DNA of 64,000 nt from Methanobrevibacter thaueri (GCF_003111625.1 NZ_MZGS01000016.1:164586-228585), one strand, 5' to 3'. Numbered from the stretch's first letter, positions 35,707 to 47,020 are shown. Numbers and translations: made by a program. The notes: generated by a model from the letters alone, not told the origin.

Positions 35707-38700
35707 CTACTTGACCATTAAAGATTTCTTTATGCTGTCCTTTTGATAGGTTACAGTGTATGTGTATTTCTTGGCCTTCTTGAGTTTTTTAAGGATTGAC
35801 TTGCTTAGCTTGAAAGTTGCAACTCCCTTCTTGTTTGTTTTCGCTTTCAAGGTCTTTTTGTTGATTTTAAGCTTTAGAGTCTTGCCTTTGAGGTACTTGT
35901 TGTTGACTTTTTTTAGGGTCACTTTTATTTTTGCAGTTTTAGCTGACTTTTTGACTTTCAGGTTTTTGGCTTGAAGGATGCTTTTAACTGTCACTGTGTT
36001 TTTGGTTGCTTTATTGTTGTATGTAGCCTTGATAGTGTACTTGCCCGGTTTTGCTGTGATTTTGAAAGTTGCAATACCGTTTTTATCTGTATTTATTTTA
36101 TAGTTGGCACCGTTGAAGTTTATTATAATTGTTTTACCGGCCAATGGAGCATTGTTTTGTGTTAGCTTAACCTTATAGTAGGAATTGCTTGTGTATAAGA
36201 CAGTTATGTCGCTTCCTTTAATGATTGTGTTAGGAACGACAGGTTCATCCGGAGTGACCGGAACACTTTTAGCCTTAACTGTGAAAGTTACAACCTTACT
36301 TGTTTTGTCGAATTTTAAATCACCTGGATAAGTCACATTGACAGTGTAAGTTCCGGCAGGCAAATCAGAAATTGCCTTAACGATAGTGCCGTTACCGGTT
36401 TCAAATGAATAAACAACACCATTTAATTTGAATGACACATTACCTGTTGTTTGATTGTTGATTTTAATGGTGATTATGACTTCCTCACCTTCACTAGCAT
36501 TTGTGGCAGACACTTCCAAACCGGAATCATCTAAACTAAGATGACTTAAGGCAAACAGCTTGTTGTCTTCACTGGTAACATAGATGACTCCATCTTTATT
36601 GATGATTGGAGTTCCGGTGATTTTGGATTCCAAATCTGATTTCCATAAAACCTTGCCATTTGAATCGATGCAATAGAATAGATTGTCACAGCCAAATAAT
36701 AGATTATTATTTCCATCGATTAAAATGCCTGAAGTGATTTTAGAATCAAATATCAAAGTTTCCTCACTGGTAAACAAATCATAACTATACAGACTGCCGT
36801 CACCATTAGTTGCATACAATAAATTCAATTCATTGTTGATGAGCAATTTATCACCAGCCCCTCCGGTGATTGGAATCTTACTGCCTGATTGTGACCCGTC
36901 AATGGTATATGCAATAATGGAATTGCCTAAAATGGTATAAACGATATTGCCGTCACCGATGACCGGACGAACATTTTTAAAGTTACCTGTTTTAATTGAA
37001 TTTGACAAACCTGTTTTTGCATCAAAAATCATGAGATTGCCTTCACCTAAAACAACAAACATGTCACTATTTACTGTTGGAGCCGCAATAGGCTTGACAT
37101 TACCCAAACTTATTTGAGTAGGATGACCACCATTTTCCCAAATCTTAAAAGGAGTGATGACCAGATTATAGCCCTGACCTTCAAACTGATACTCGCTAAC
37201 GGTATAGATATTTGCATTGGCATCTATAACAGGCACGAATATACTGGATGCCTGATAGATATTTGAACTTCCATATTTCTCACCGGTTGTCTGGTTAACC
37301 AAATCCAAGTTATTCCTAATCAGGTATATTGTGTCTCCGGCTCTTGGTGAGATGATTACATCACGACCAATGGCCAAACCTGAAAAATTACCTATACGAC
37401 CGTCAGAGTGATAAATCCATCTTAAACTGCCTTCACCATCATAAGAATAGATACCGTTAACCGTAGCCAAATAAAGATTGCCTTCACTGTCAACCACAAT
37501 ATTTGCAATGACAGTGCTGTTGATTTGATCTGTCCAAGCGACAAAACCAGTAGACGAACTGACATGATCAGTTTTTTGACTGTTTTGGGTATCAACACCA
37601 TCATTCATCCACTGAGGAGACGGATACTCGAAAACGGTAAATGAAGTGGAATTTTCAACAGTGAAATAATTATTTCCCTCAAATACTGCAGTTATTGTGT
37701 AATTTCCAACTTCCAAATCAGGAATGGTGTAGGATACCTCACCGGACATCGGAATGGACAATACAACACCATCAATTGTGAAATTACCCTGTGTCCTTAA
37801 GGGAACCTTAATCATGATAACTGCATCATGGCCAATGTAGATGTCTTCAGAAGATATATCGAAAGTGAAATTATTCTTGAATATGGTCATGTTAGTGGTG
37901 ATTGTCCTGTTGAAGTATGTATCATCTCCACTGTAGAATATTGTAACTTCCCTATTTATTCCTGCATCGGCACCATAAAGATAAATCCTTGAGTGGCCAT
38001 TTATGACTTCAGATGAATTGGTAATGTCATCGATACTGGCTGTAACATAACCATTTGCACCGTCATTTACTCTTACATCAATAATTGCCGCTTCACCATA
38101 ATTGCTGTCAGCAATTGAAGCTGTAATAGTCGGATTTATATTGTCCACTTCAAGGAAATAGGAACATTGGCTAGGAAGATTCCTATTATCGCCCATATAA
38201 TATGCAGTAATCAGATAATCACCACGGCCAACGTTTTTAAAGATATACTTGGCTTCTACATTTTTCAATGTTAATATTTCCCCTACAATATCATTGATTG
38301 TCAGGTTGACATAACCTGTTGTTCCGCGTGATGTGGTGACTGTTATTTCTATATCCTCGCCAACATTAACGCTGCCGATACTGATTTGAGTTGCTGAATC
38401 ATATTTTGCGACATTGACACTGGATTCGATTATTTGAGAGAGATATTTCCCATTGCCGTTATAGTTAACAGTGATATTGTAATCGCCAGCTTCCAAATAT
38501 CTGAAAGTGAATGTGACACCATTTGTCAATGGTTTGGTAGTGGTTTCACTTCCGACAGTAACGGAAATGTCACCACCAATGTCTTTTGGTGCGCTAACCT
38601 TGATTATCAAATCATCATTATACCTAATATCGGAAAATTTAATAGATAAATTTGGAGAGGATTTTAAAAACCTGAACGGCAAATCAATCAAAACATTATT

Positions 38701-41139
38701 GTAACTTGCAGTCAAAACACTATCCTCCAAACCTAATTGAGTGTAAACGATTTTATCAGTATAATCGATTGTATTTTTATTTACCGAAGCATTTAAAGCA
38801 TTAGTTAGTAAATTAAATTTGATTAAATCATTATATTTATTTACTTTGTTGTTTTCAAATAGATATATACCAAATTGCACAACACATGACTGACCAATTT
38901 CCAAAGCATTTTTACCAGTTGTAACATTTAAAATCAACCAATTATTAATATTTAAATCAGCAGGTTTAGAAATATTGTTTAAAGTATTTCCCCACCAGTT
39001 ATAATCCAAATCAACACTATCCAAGTTATTATCAATTATTTGAGTGTTATTTAGCAAAATGGAATTTTTAATAGTTGTAAAACCGTTATTGTAGATTATC
39101 AAGTTATTGTTTGTGAAAATGGATTTAGTAATATTTACTTTATCAGCATCAATAAGCTTTGATGCAGCATTATTGTTAAAAATACATTTATCCACAATTA
39201 GATTGCCATTGACTTGTCTGATAAATGATTCACATATTATAGAATCTATTTTGATTTTTTTTAGAGTGAAATTTTCTGCATTAATCATGAATGATGTGGA
39301 ATTAGTTAAAGTTGCATTTCCTTCACCTTTAATAAGCAAGTCATAATCAATTTGTAAATTTTCCTCGCTATAATTTCCATCCATAACTAGTATGCTCTGA
39401 CAACCGTTTGCAAGTTCCAAAGCCCTTTTAATAGTATTTACAGGAGTATCTCTTGAAATACCATTATTGCTGTCATTACCATTGCTTTTTGAAACAAAGA
39501 TATACTCCCGAGTACTAACTAGATATACGGAATTGGATTTCTGATTAGAGATGGTTGGAATTACATAAACCTCACAGGTATCCAACTCATCAAAATCAAT
39601 GGTGAAAATCCTTGAATCAACGGTTTTAACATATTCATTATTAATATAAACCTCATAACTTGTCTTATCTAAAATATCAACATCATAATAACTTGGATTA
39701 GATAAAGTGCATGACACTTCTAATGTGGCCTGATCTTTACCATCATTGATTTTTGTTAATGTTAAAGATGAGAATGGAATAGAATTTCCATAAAAATAAT
39801 TATTCTCTATGTTTGCAGTTGAACCTGAAACACGAACAATTAATGTATTTCCATTACGTGTATGATTAATGAATGAATTATTAGTTATAATAACAGTAGG
39901 AGAGCCATATTCTCCTGCTGCAATAGCACATATGGCAGTACCAATAGATGCTGAATTAGCAATGAAAATAGTATCATGAACTTCAAGAGACCCCTCATCC
40001 ATAAAAGAAATAGCACCACCACGACCAGTACCGGTAGTGGACAAACTATCTAAACCCCAACAATTGTTAGCATTATTTTCAAATAAACATTTTTCAATAT
40101 AAATATGAGGATTTGATTGATAAGCACAAGCACCTATAGCTCCACCACCATTATTAGTAGTACAATTGTTACCTATAAAAACAGTATTGTAGATTTGTAA
40201 GTAACTGTAAGTGTATAATGCTCCACCGTTCCATCCTGCAACATTATAAGTGAAATTAGAATCATAAATAGTAGTATTCCCACCATTATGAGTATGTATT
40301 GCTCCTGCCCACCAATAAGCACGATTTCGATAGAAAGTAGAATTATAAACTTCCAAAATACCGCAGTTATTTATACAACCTGGTTCTGTTGTTGCATAAT
40401 TTCCTTCAAAATAACAATCTGTGACAATCATTTTAACCCTTTTAAGATTATCTGGATCATAAACACTAACACAACCATAACCTGTAGTACAATTAATAAA
40501 AGAACAATTTTCCAAAGTTGCAGTGCCTTGTCTGAGGTAAACTATTGATGCATGACCAAAATCAACATTTATATTCAAAAAATTACAATTCTTAATTATA
40601 CTATTATATTTACCTCCCATCTGAATAAACAAACCATCAGGACTACTTAACGTATTAATCCATTTAAAAGTAATATTTTCTAAATAGACACTGGATTTAT
40701 ATCCATTTGGCACTACAATGGCCGTGTAACGAATTGTAGATGGGTTGGGAGATTTGTCTCCAATATATGATCCATTTCCTCCAATGATTCTCACATTATT
40801 ATAAACTTTAATTTGATAATTAGAGTCACTTGTTTTTGTTGGGTAGAAATTAGTATTGTCCTTTAATTTTAAGGTATAGTCTTTATCTTTAAGTGAACAA
40901 TAATATTGTAATTCATCCCAATTACTTACCTCAATTACATCTGATTCACTATCTTGAAGAACTTCATGCGAAGAATCTGTAATTATTTTCTCCTGACTTA
41001 AAACATCATTTGAAATTATTGGAGTATCATCTGATACAGTATTGTTTACATTATCAATATCTTCAGCTGATACAGTGCTAATTCCAACAATTAGCAGCAA
41101 TAATCCAATAATAACTAATGATTTTATTCTGAAATTCAT
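35707..41139 (-). CDS. Adhesin-like surface protein with beta-helix, Ig-like repeats and a PQQ-type beta-propeller
   Basis: The start is ATG 41139 with AAGGATGTG just upstream; the GTG at 41148 lies in that site. About 1810 residues. Signal peptide (SLVIIGLLLLIVGISTVSA), beta-helix region (about 70-480), a second short helix (560-730), Ig-like repeats (about 780-1180), then a beta-propeller of PQQ/quinoprotein type (about 1190-1530) with repeated blade strands such as GNLYLATVNGIYSYDGEGS, LRWIY, NLLFGCDNLFYCIDSNG and KVLWKSDLESK. A final Ig-like repeat and the lysine-rich C-terminal domain (KVTLKKVNNKYLKGK) close the protein. The propeller is unusual among these proteins and may be a binding platform; cofactor binding is not implied. 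Confidence 0.82.
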   Translation of the reverse strand: MNFRIKSLVIIGLLLLIVGISTVSAEDIDNVNNTVSDDTPIISNDVLSQEKIITDSSHEVLQDSESDVIEVSNWDELQYYCSLKDKDYTLKLKDNTNFYPTKTSDSNYQIKVYNNVRIIGGNGSYIGDKSPNPSTIRYTAIVVPNGYKSSVYLENITFKWINTLSSPDGLFIQMGGKYNSIIKNCNFLNINVDFGHASIVYLRQGTATLENCSFINCTTGYGCVSVYDPDNLKRVKMIVTDCYFEGNYATTEPGCINNCGILEVYNSTFYRNRAYWWAGAIHTHNGGNTTIYDSNFTYNVAGWNGGALYTYSYLQIYNTVFIGNNCTTNNGGGAIGACAYQSNPHIYIEKCLFENNANNCWGLDSLSTTGTGRGGAISFMDEGSLEVHDTIFIANSASIGTAICAIAAGEYGSPTVIITNNSFINHTRNGNTLIVRVSGSTANIENNYFYGNSIPFSSLTLTKINDGKDQATLEVSCTLSNPSYYDVDILDKTSYEVYINNEYVKTVDSRIFTIDFDELDTCEVYVIPTISNQKSNSVYLVSTREYIFVSKSNGNDSNNGISRDTPVNTIKRALELANGCQSILVMDGNYSEENLQIDYDLLIKGEGNATLTNSTSFMINAENFTLKKIKIDSIICESFIRQVNGNLIVDKCIFNNNAASKLIDADKVNITKSIFTNNNLIIYNNGFTTIKNSILLNNTQIIDNNLDSVDLDYNWWGNTLNNISKPADLNINNWLILNVTTGKNALEIGQSCVVQFGIYLFENNKVNKYNDLIKFNLLTNALNASVNKNTIDYTDKIVYTQLGLEDSVLTASYNNVLIDLPFRFLKSSPNLSIKFSDIRYNDDLIIKVSAPKDIGGDISVTVGSETTTKPLTNGVTFTFRYLEAGDYNITVNYNGNGKYLSQIIESSVNVAKYDSATQISIGSVNVGEDIEITVTTSRGTTGYVNLTINDIVGEILTLKNVEAKYIFKNVGRGDYLITAYYMGDNRNLPSQCSYFLEVDNINPTITASIADSNYGEAAIIDVRVNDGANGYVTASIDDITNSSEVINGHSRIYLYGADAGINREVTIFYSGDDTYFNRTITTNMTIFKNNFTFDISSEDIYIGHDAVIMIKVPLRTQGNFTIDGVVLSIPMSGEVSYTIPDLEVGNYTITAVFEGNNYFTVENSTSFTVFEYPSPQWMNDGVDTQNSQKTDHVSSSTGFVAWTDQINSTVIANIVVDSEGNLYLATVNGIYSYDGEGSLRWIYHSDGRIGNFSGLAIGRDVIISPRAGDTIYLIRNNLDLVNQTTGEKYGSSNIYQASSIFVPVIDANANIYTVSEYQFEGQGYNLVITPFKIWENGGHPTQISLGNVKPIAAPTVNSDMFVVLGEGNLMIFDAKTGLSNSIKTGNFKNVRPVIGDGNIVYTILGNSIIAYTIDGSQSGSKIPITGGAGDKLLINNELNLLYATNGDGSLYSYDLFTSEETLIFDSKITSGILIDGNNNLLFGCDNLFYCIDSNGKVLWKSDLESKITGTPIINKDGVIYVTSEDNKLFALSHLSLDDSGLEVSATNASEGEEVIITIKINNQTTGNVSFKLNGVVYSFETGNGTIVKAISDLPAGTYTVNVTYPGDLKFDKTSKVVTFTVKAKSVPVTPDEPVVPNTIIKGSDITVLYTSNSYYKVKLTQNNAPLAGKTIIINFNGANYKINTDKNGIATFKITAKPGKYTIKATYNNKATKNTVTVKSILQAKNLKVKKSAKTAKIKVTLKKVNNKYLKGKTLKLKINKKTLKAKTNKKGVATFKLSKSILKKLKKAKKYTYTVTYQKDSIKKSLMVK

Positions 41140-41179
41140 TATTTTCACATCCTTATAATAGAAAATTTAAAGTCATATT

Positions 41180-44100
41180 CTATTTTTTCACGGTTATTTT
41201 TTTGGTTGCGATATCTTTTAAGTAATTAACTTTATATGAGTATTTTTTACCTGTTTTTAGTTTTTTAATAATTTTTTTATTAATTTTAAAAGTAGCAACA
41301 CCTTTTTTATTAGTTTTTGCAGTATATTTTTTGCCTTTGAATGTTAAGGTAATTTTTTTACCTTTTAGGTATTTGCCATTGACTTTTTTCAGTGATACTT
41401 TAATTTTAAGTGTTTTTGCTGATTTTTTAACTTTCAAGTTTTTAGAATTAATTATGCTGTTTACTTTAACTTTATTTGTTATTTTCACTCCCCGATATTC
41501 ACAGGTTACTGTGTATTTATTGGATTTAGGTGATAAATCGATTTTAACGCTAGCATATCCATTATTGTCTGTTACTGCAGTTATCTGTTTACCATTTATT
41601 GTGAATGTAACCGTTTTTCCAATCACCGGATTGCCACTGGCAGTAACATAAACCCTATACTTAAAACCACTTGTATAAAGCATGTTAACATCATTTGCTT
41701 TCAATTCAGGTTTGGGAACTGAAAACATTACATCAGCACTGATAGGATTATATCTATCATTCCCAGAATAAGTTACTGTGGCTTTATAATTGTCTGGAAT
41801 TAGATTGTTTATTTTTAAAGTAGCAAATCCGCCAATTAATCCTATTGTATGTTGTTTATTGTTGATTTTGACAGTTATGTTTCCTGTTGCATTGATTGGT
41901 AGGTTAATTGTGAAAAGTGGTGTAGTATGATTAGTTACACTTATTTTCATTTCATTTGACGAGATATTCCATTTTAAAACTGTTACATTAATAATTTTAG
42001 ATGAAGAGTGATAGTTATTGTCTCCAGAGTAAGTTATGTTGATTTTGTTTACTCCAGAACGAGTACTTGAGAGATTAATTACATTTAATGTATCAGTTAT
42101 ATTAATCTGATAGTTTTCTTCATTGATTTTTATTAAAATTTTTCCAGTACTATTTTGAGACAGATTAATTTTGATTGTGAAATTCTCTTCAATTTTAACA
42201 GTACTTGAAGTGATATTAATATCCATTGAAGGTATGAGCTTAGCTACATCGACTGTTATTTTTCTGGTTTGGGCATCCCACCAATTATCACCAGAATACT
42301 TAATGTATACTGTATTTAATCCCCCGATAAGTAAATTGGATATGTCAACAATATTTGAAGCATTCACTTCATTTATTGTCTTATTTTTATCGTTGACAGA
42401 AATGGTAATATTTCCAGTGGCATTGTTTGGCAGAGTTATGTTAATGTTGATTTTTTCAAAAACACAAGGATTTGCTGGTGTTGTGATATTCATTTTAGGA
42501 TTGATTCTGTTTACTGTTATTTTATCAAATTTGGTTTGATTGATGTATTTTTTATTACCTGAATAGAATATTTTAATGTCGTTGTTTCCACCAGTAAGTA
42601 AATCTAAAATATCAATATTTATATTTCCTCCAAAGCATTCTTGAGTTTTGTTTTTATCTCCAACAAAAACAGTAATATTTCCGGTTTCATCATTTTCTAA
42701 TAAAATAGTGATTATGATATTTTTATCATCTACATTTGCATCTGCAGGAGTCTGAATAATTAATTCTTTATCAAGTTGAGATATCACCCATTCAACAGTA
42801 TTCTGACCATATACATGAGTTATATTATCTATTAATTTTACATCGACTGAGTATACTCCTGCAAGTAATTCATCAGGAACTGTAAAATTAAATGAAGTAT
42901 AATTATTTACTTGATATTCATAAGTTTTATTGTTTACAGAAATATATACTACACCTTGACTGGATTTTGGTAGAATTATAGTGATGTTTTGATTATCCCC
43001 ATAAATAATATGCTCTGTAATAATTTGAATATCATTTTTAAAATCTAAAAAAATATCTTCAGAATCCAATGTAACTTCAATGTGATTATCCTTAGATTCA
43101 CTTTTATAAATTACTTTGAATGCACCATTTACTAATGTAGTGTTTTTAGGTAAGTTACCAGTTTTAGATGAAAACTTAACAGTCAAAGGATACAATTTTT
43201 CAATTCCATAAGTAGTGCCGTCATCCCATGTTAATTTACCTTCTATTTCAAATGTATTATTTCCAAGGTAGTTTTCCCATGATGAAAATATTGCATGTTT
43301 ATTTACTGACCATAATTGTTTTTTGAGATATACACCATTGTCATCAACAGGAGTATATGAAATATAATTTGAATAAACATTTTGACCCAGCCATACATTA
43401 TTAAATGTAATATTACTATGAATACTGTAATGTTGAGAATTTCCTAAATATAATCCAGATGAAATTGTACAATAATTAAACTCCATTTCAATAATATCCC
43501 AAGAGAATATAAAACCTAAACTATTATAACTGCCTAAAAAATTACAATAGTTAAATTTTCTATTAAATAGAGTTGAAAACATGTATGGAGATTCTCTAAA
43601 ATTTATAAATGAACAATTATTAAATATTCCTAGATTAGATCCTCCCATAAATACATAAAAATGTCTATCCATATTTGAAACACTGCAATTTGATCCATCA
43701 AAAATAATATTATTAAAAGTAAAATTAGCTAAAGATGATGCTAAACCAAAAGACGCATAACATCCTGGTGAATTTCTTAAATTTTTAATAATTACTTCTC
43801 CTATTCCATTAATAATTAAATTACTTGTGTTAAATTTTAAATCTGAGTTTAAATAATATATTCCATTACAGACATTTATTTCTACTTTTTCTTCTCCACT
43901 TAAATTATTGCATGCAAGTTCAAATGATTCAAATGGATTTTCTAGTGTCCCATTTCCACCATCACATGTTTTATTTTCCCCAACATAAATTACTCGAGAA
44001 TCATTATCTCCAGATAACAATTCTTGATTTTCTGTGTTTTCGAACCCTACATCATCAGTAATTTCAGTCATACCAATTTGTGTTATCATGTCATTTAAGG

Positions 44101-44185
44101 TTTCATTGTCTGCTGCTGAAACAACAGCGACCGAAAGTATACTTGAAATCACTAAAACTAGAATGAATAATTTTTTAATATCCAT
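41180..44185 (-). CDS. Adhesin-like surface protein with Ig-like repeats and lysine-rich C-terminus
   Basis: 1001 residues. Signal peptide (KLFILVLVISSILSVAVVSA), an N-terminal beta-helix-like region (about 70-330, with FNNIIFDGSNCSVS and NYCNFLGSYN turns), Ig-like repeats in the middle (GNITVFVGDKNKT, GNITISVNDKNKT, GDNNYHSSSK), and the shared basic C-terminal domain (LKIKVSLKKVNGKY, KKGVATFKINKK). GGAGGG lies 11 bases before the ATG at 44185. It is more AT-rich in codon use than the protein at 26940-32042, suggesting a different age or origin. The N-terminus resembles that of the next gene (44294-47002), a likely paralogue. Confidence 0.82.
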   Translation of the reverse strand: MDIKKLFILVLVISSILSVAVVSAADNETLNDMITQIGMTEITDDVGFENTENQELLSGDNDSRVIYVGENKTCDGGNGTLENPFESFELACNNLSGEEKVEINVCNGIYYLNSDLKFNTSNLIINGIGEVIIKNLRNSPGCYASFGLASSLANFTFNNIIFDGSNCSVSNMDRHFYVFMGGSNLGIFNNCSFINFRESPYMFSTLFNRKFNYCNFLGSYNSLGFIFSWDIIEMEFNYCTISSGLYLGNSQHYSIHSNITFNNVWLGQNVYSNYISYTPVDDNGVYLKKQLWSVNKHAIFSSWENYLGNNTFEIEGKLTWDDGTTYGIEKLYPLTVKFSSKTGNLPKNTTLVNGAFKVIYKSESKDNHIEVTLDSEDIFLDFKNDIQIITEHIIYGDNQNITIILPKSSQGVVYISVNNKTYEYQVNNYTSFNFTVPDELLAGVYSVDVKLIDNITHVYGQNTVEWVISQLDKELIIQTPADANVDDKNIIITILLENDETGNITVFVGDKNKTQECFGGNINIDILDLLTGGNNDIKIFYSGNKKYINQTKFDKITVNRINPKMNITTPANPCVFEKININITLPNNATGNITISVNDKNKTINEVNASNIVDISNLLIGGLNTVYIKYSGDNWWDAQTRKITVDVAKLIPSMDINITSSTVKIEENFTIKINLSQNSTGKILIKINEENYQINITDTLNVINLSSTRSGVNKINITYSGDNNYHSSSKIINVTVLKWNISSNEMKISVTNHTTPLFTINLPINATGNITVKINNKQHTIGLIGGFATLKINNLIPDNYKATVTYSGNDRYNPISADVMFSVPKPELKANDVNMLYTSGFKYRVYVTASGNPVIGKTVTFTINGKQITAVTDNNGYASVKIDLSPKSNKYTVTCEYRGVKITNKVKVNSIINSKNLKVKKSAKTLKIKVSLKKVNGKYLKGKKITLTFKGKKYTAKTNKKGVATFKINKKIIKKLKTGKKYSYKVNYLKDIATKKITVKK

Positions 44186-44293
44186 GATTCTGATTTCCCT
44201 CCTTTTTTGATTTTGAGTGATTATAAAAATAATTATTATGATAAACGGAAAAAAAATAAAAGAAAAAATAGAGAAAAAATGTTTTAATTTCCT

Positions 44294-47002
44294 CTATTTT
44301 TTAATGGTTATTTTTACTTTTTTGGTTGCTGCTTTGTAGTTTGCATTGCCTTTGAATTTTATTGTTGCAGTGTATTTTCCTTTTTTGGTCAGTTTTTTGA
44401 TTTTAAAGGTTGCTTTACCTTTAGCATTGGTTTTTGCCTTATAGGTTTTTTTACCAATTTTAATGGTAACTTGTACCTTTTTAACTGCTTTGCCCGCTTT
44501 GGTTTTTAAAGTTATTGTGTATTTTTTAACTTTAGTTTTAGTTTTGAAAGTTTTCTTTTTAGCGACTATTTTAGTTGCTTGTTTTACTTTTTTATTTGAA
44601 GCAGGTGTTTTTGCTGGTTCTTTAACTGTTACTGTCGAATTTTGTGAGAAACCAGCATAATTATCATCACCAGAATATGATATAACTACATCATGTTTAC
44701 CTGCAGACAATTCAGGGATTGTTATAGTGGCACTACCATTAGTAAGGTTAACAACACTGATAATTTCATCATCAACTGTTAGGGTAATGTTACCTGTTGC
44801 ATTTTCTGGTAATTTGATAGTGGTTGTGGTTGCTTTTCCAGCAGTTATCTCAGGAATAGTAATCTCAGTTTTAATATCCTCTTTTACAACAACTGTAGCA
44901 GTAGTACTAGAACCATTATATAATTCATCACCAGCATAGCTAATAGTTGCAACATAAGTATTTGGATCTAAAGTAGAAATATCAATACTTACTTTACCAT
45001 CAGTACTGGTATTTAGATTTTCATTAATTTTACCAACAACAATGTTAATTGTTTTATTAGCTAAAGGATTACCATTATCATCAGTTAAAGTAACAACCAA
45101 ATCTTTAGCAACTTTATAATCAGTAGTTACATTAGTTGCAGTGAGTTTAGTTGATTTAAGAGATGCATTAACATTCTCAATAATACTATTTGATTCATAT
45201 TGTACATTGTCATTATAAGTGATGTTTATTACATTGTTTCCAGCTACAAAACCACCTATAGTTAATGTTGTTGTATTTCCACTTACAGGTGCAGTAAACT
45301 TTTTAGTATTTACATGAACTATTATTGTTCCGTTTGCATCATCAGGTAATGTAATTGTTAAAGTCTTTTCATCACCAACAAATACATCTCCAATTGAACT
45401 AACTTTAAAAGTATAATCTTTTAGACCATTAATAGTAATTTTAGTAATGTTAAATCCAAAATCATTTTCTTCTACAGAATAATAATATGAATCAACCATT
45501 TTTTCAGCATGATGACTTTTATCTTTTACAAAAGTTACAACAACATCATGAGTTCCTTTAGATAGTTTTTCTTCAATAGGGATTATTGTAACATTTTTGT
45601 CATCCAAATAATCAGAATAAGTTTTATCATTAACTGTTACATAAACTGTACCTTTAACATTATTAGGAAAAGATACGGTAATATTCTGATTGCCTCCATA
45701 ATCAATAGTTGGAGAATCTGAGCTAAAATCAACATTACTGGTTAATTTGATTATTTGTTGATCTAACATGACTGTAATTTCATGATTAGGATTTTCAGAA
45801 GTGTAGTTAACTTTAAAAGTACCATTTTCTAAAATAACTGTTTTAGGAATTTCTCCATTATCTGCAGATAAATAAACAAGCATTGGACCTAATTTATCAA
45901 TATTGTCATTAGTTTTATCATCCCACATTAATTTTCCAATGATTTCATATTTATTATCCCCTAAATAATTTTCAGAAATGTCTAAAATTGCATATCTATT
46001 AAATGTAACAAACTTATTACCAGAATAACCTCCACTAACAAAATAATGAGGAGAATTCCATTGATAGTCATAAAAAGCACTTGTTTCCATATAATTATCG
46101 CCCAACCAACAGCTATCAAATAGTACTTCTGGACGATATACAGTCATGAATCCCATCGAAGGTGATTCAAAACCGAAATCAGCAAATTTTGCTGAAAAAA
46201 CACAATAATTAAATGTTAGATTCCAAAATGAGTTCATATCATCAATACAACGAACTATACTGGAGAATGTTCCATTTTTAGAACTTATAAACTTACAATT
46301 ATTAAATTGATAATTTACTGAACTAAATGGAATTGTGCCCCCACCATCATATGGTAAGAGATTTGATTCATCATAATCTGCAAAAGTACAATTGTTTAGT
46401 ATTATTTCTGCTGAACCCCCAAATTCGTTTAGAACAAAAGGTGTAAGTCCTATGAGATACATATCATTATAATTTAACCCGGATGCATTAAAAATAACAT
46501 TAGTCATTGAAAATTTATTGGAAGAAGCAAATGCTTGCATCTTATCACGATACATATGTTTTATCACTACAGAATTACCCAATCCCACAATGTTTAAATC
46601 AGAAGTATTAAATTTTAATGTATCTCCCAAGAAATATGTTCCATCATAAATATTTACAGTTACTTTAGATTTTTCTCCACCATCATTTGCATTTTCACAT
46701 GCTAAATCTAATGTTGCAAAAGGATCATCTTCAGTCCCCTTTCCATTAAAAGTGGAATTAATTCCAACATAAATAGTAACCTCTTCCGAAGAAGTAGTTT
46801 GGATATCTGAAGAGATTTCAAGAGATTCTTTATGATTTTCATTATCGTCAACACTTATTTCATCATTTAAAATAGTTTGGATACTATCTGAATCATCATC
46901 AAGAGCAAGATCGGTGGAATTTGAATCAAAAGCTGAAACAACACTAAATGAACTGAATATTAAAATAAAAATCAATAATAAGAGTAATTTTTTAAAATCC
47001 AT
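44294..47002 (-). CDS. Adhesin-like surface protein, variant lysine-rich C-terminus
   Basis: 902 residues. Signal peptide (KLLLLLIFILIFSSFSVVSA), an acidic spacer, a beta-helix-like region (about 70-350: FNGKGTEDDPFATLDLACEN matches the paralogue at 41180), Ig-like repeats (GDELYNGSSTTATV, GDDNYAGFSQNSTV), and a basic tail that differs from its neighbours (KTKTKVKKYTITLKTKAGKA, KGNANYKAATKKVKITIKK). AAGGTG lies seven bases before the ATG. The C-terminal repeat is another Ig-like fold with nearly all loops lysine-rich, fitting electrostatic binding to a wall polymer (inference). Confidence 0.82.
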   Translation of the reverse strand: MDFKKLLLLLIFILIFSSFSVVSAFDSNSTDLALDDDSDSIQTILNDEISVDDNENHKESLEISSDIQTTSSEEVTIYVGINSTFNGKGTEDDPFATLDLACENANDGGEKSKVTVNIYDGTYFLGDTLKFNTSDLNIVGLGNSVVIKHMYRDKMQAFASSNKFSMTNVIFNASGLNYNDMYLIGLTPFVLNEFGGSAEIILNNCTFADYDESNLLPYDGGGTIPFSSVNYQFNNCKFISSKNGTFSSIVRCIDDMNSFWNLTFNYCVFSAKFADFGFESPSMGFMTVYRPEVLFDSCWLGDNYMETSAFYDYQWNSPHYFVSGGYSGNKFVTFNRYAILDISENYLGDNKYEIIGKLMWDDKTNDNIDKLGPMLVYLSADNGEIPKTVILENGTFKVNYTSENPNHEITVMLDQQIIKLTSNVDFSSDSPTIDYGGNQNITVSFPNNVKGTVYVTVNDKTYSDYLDDKNVTIIPIEEKLSKGTHDVVVTFVKDKSHHAEKMVDSYYYSVEENDFGFNITKITINGLKDYTFKVSSIGDVFVGDEKTLTITLPDDANGTIIVHVNTKKFTAPVSGNTTTLTIGGFVAGNNVINITYNDNVQYESNSIIENVNASLKSTKLTATNVTTDYKVAKDLVVTLTDDNGNPLANKTINIVVGKINENLNTSTDGKVSIDISTLDPNTYVATISYAGDELYNGSSTTATVVVKEDIKTEITIPEITAGKATTTTIKLPENATGNITLTVDDEIISVVNLTNGSATITIPELSAGKHDVVISYSGDDNYAGFSQNSTVTVKEPAKTPASNKKVKQATKIVAKKKTFKTKTKVKKYTITLKTKAGKAVKKVQVTIKIGKKTYKAKTNAKGKATFKIKKLTKKGKYTATIKFKGNANYKAATKKVKITIKK

Positions 47003-47020
47003 ATTTTCACCTTTATGAAA

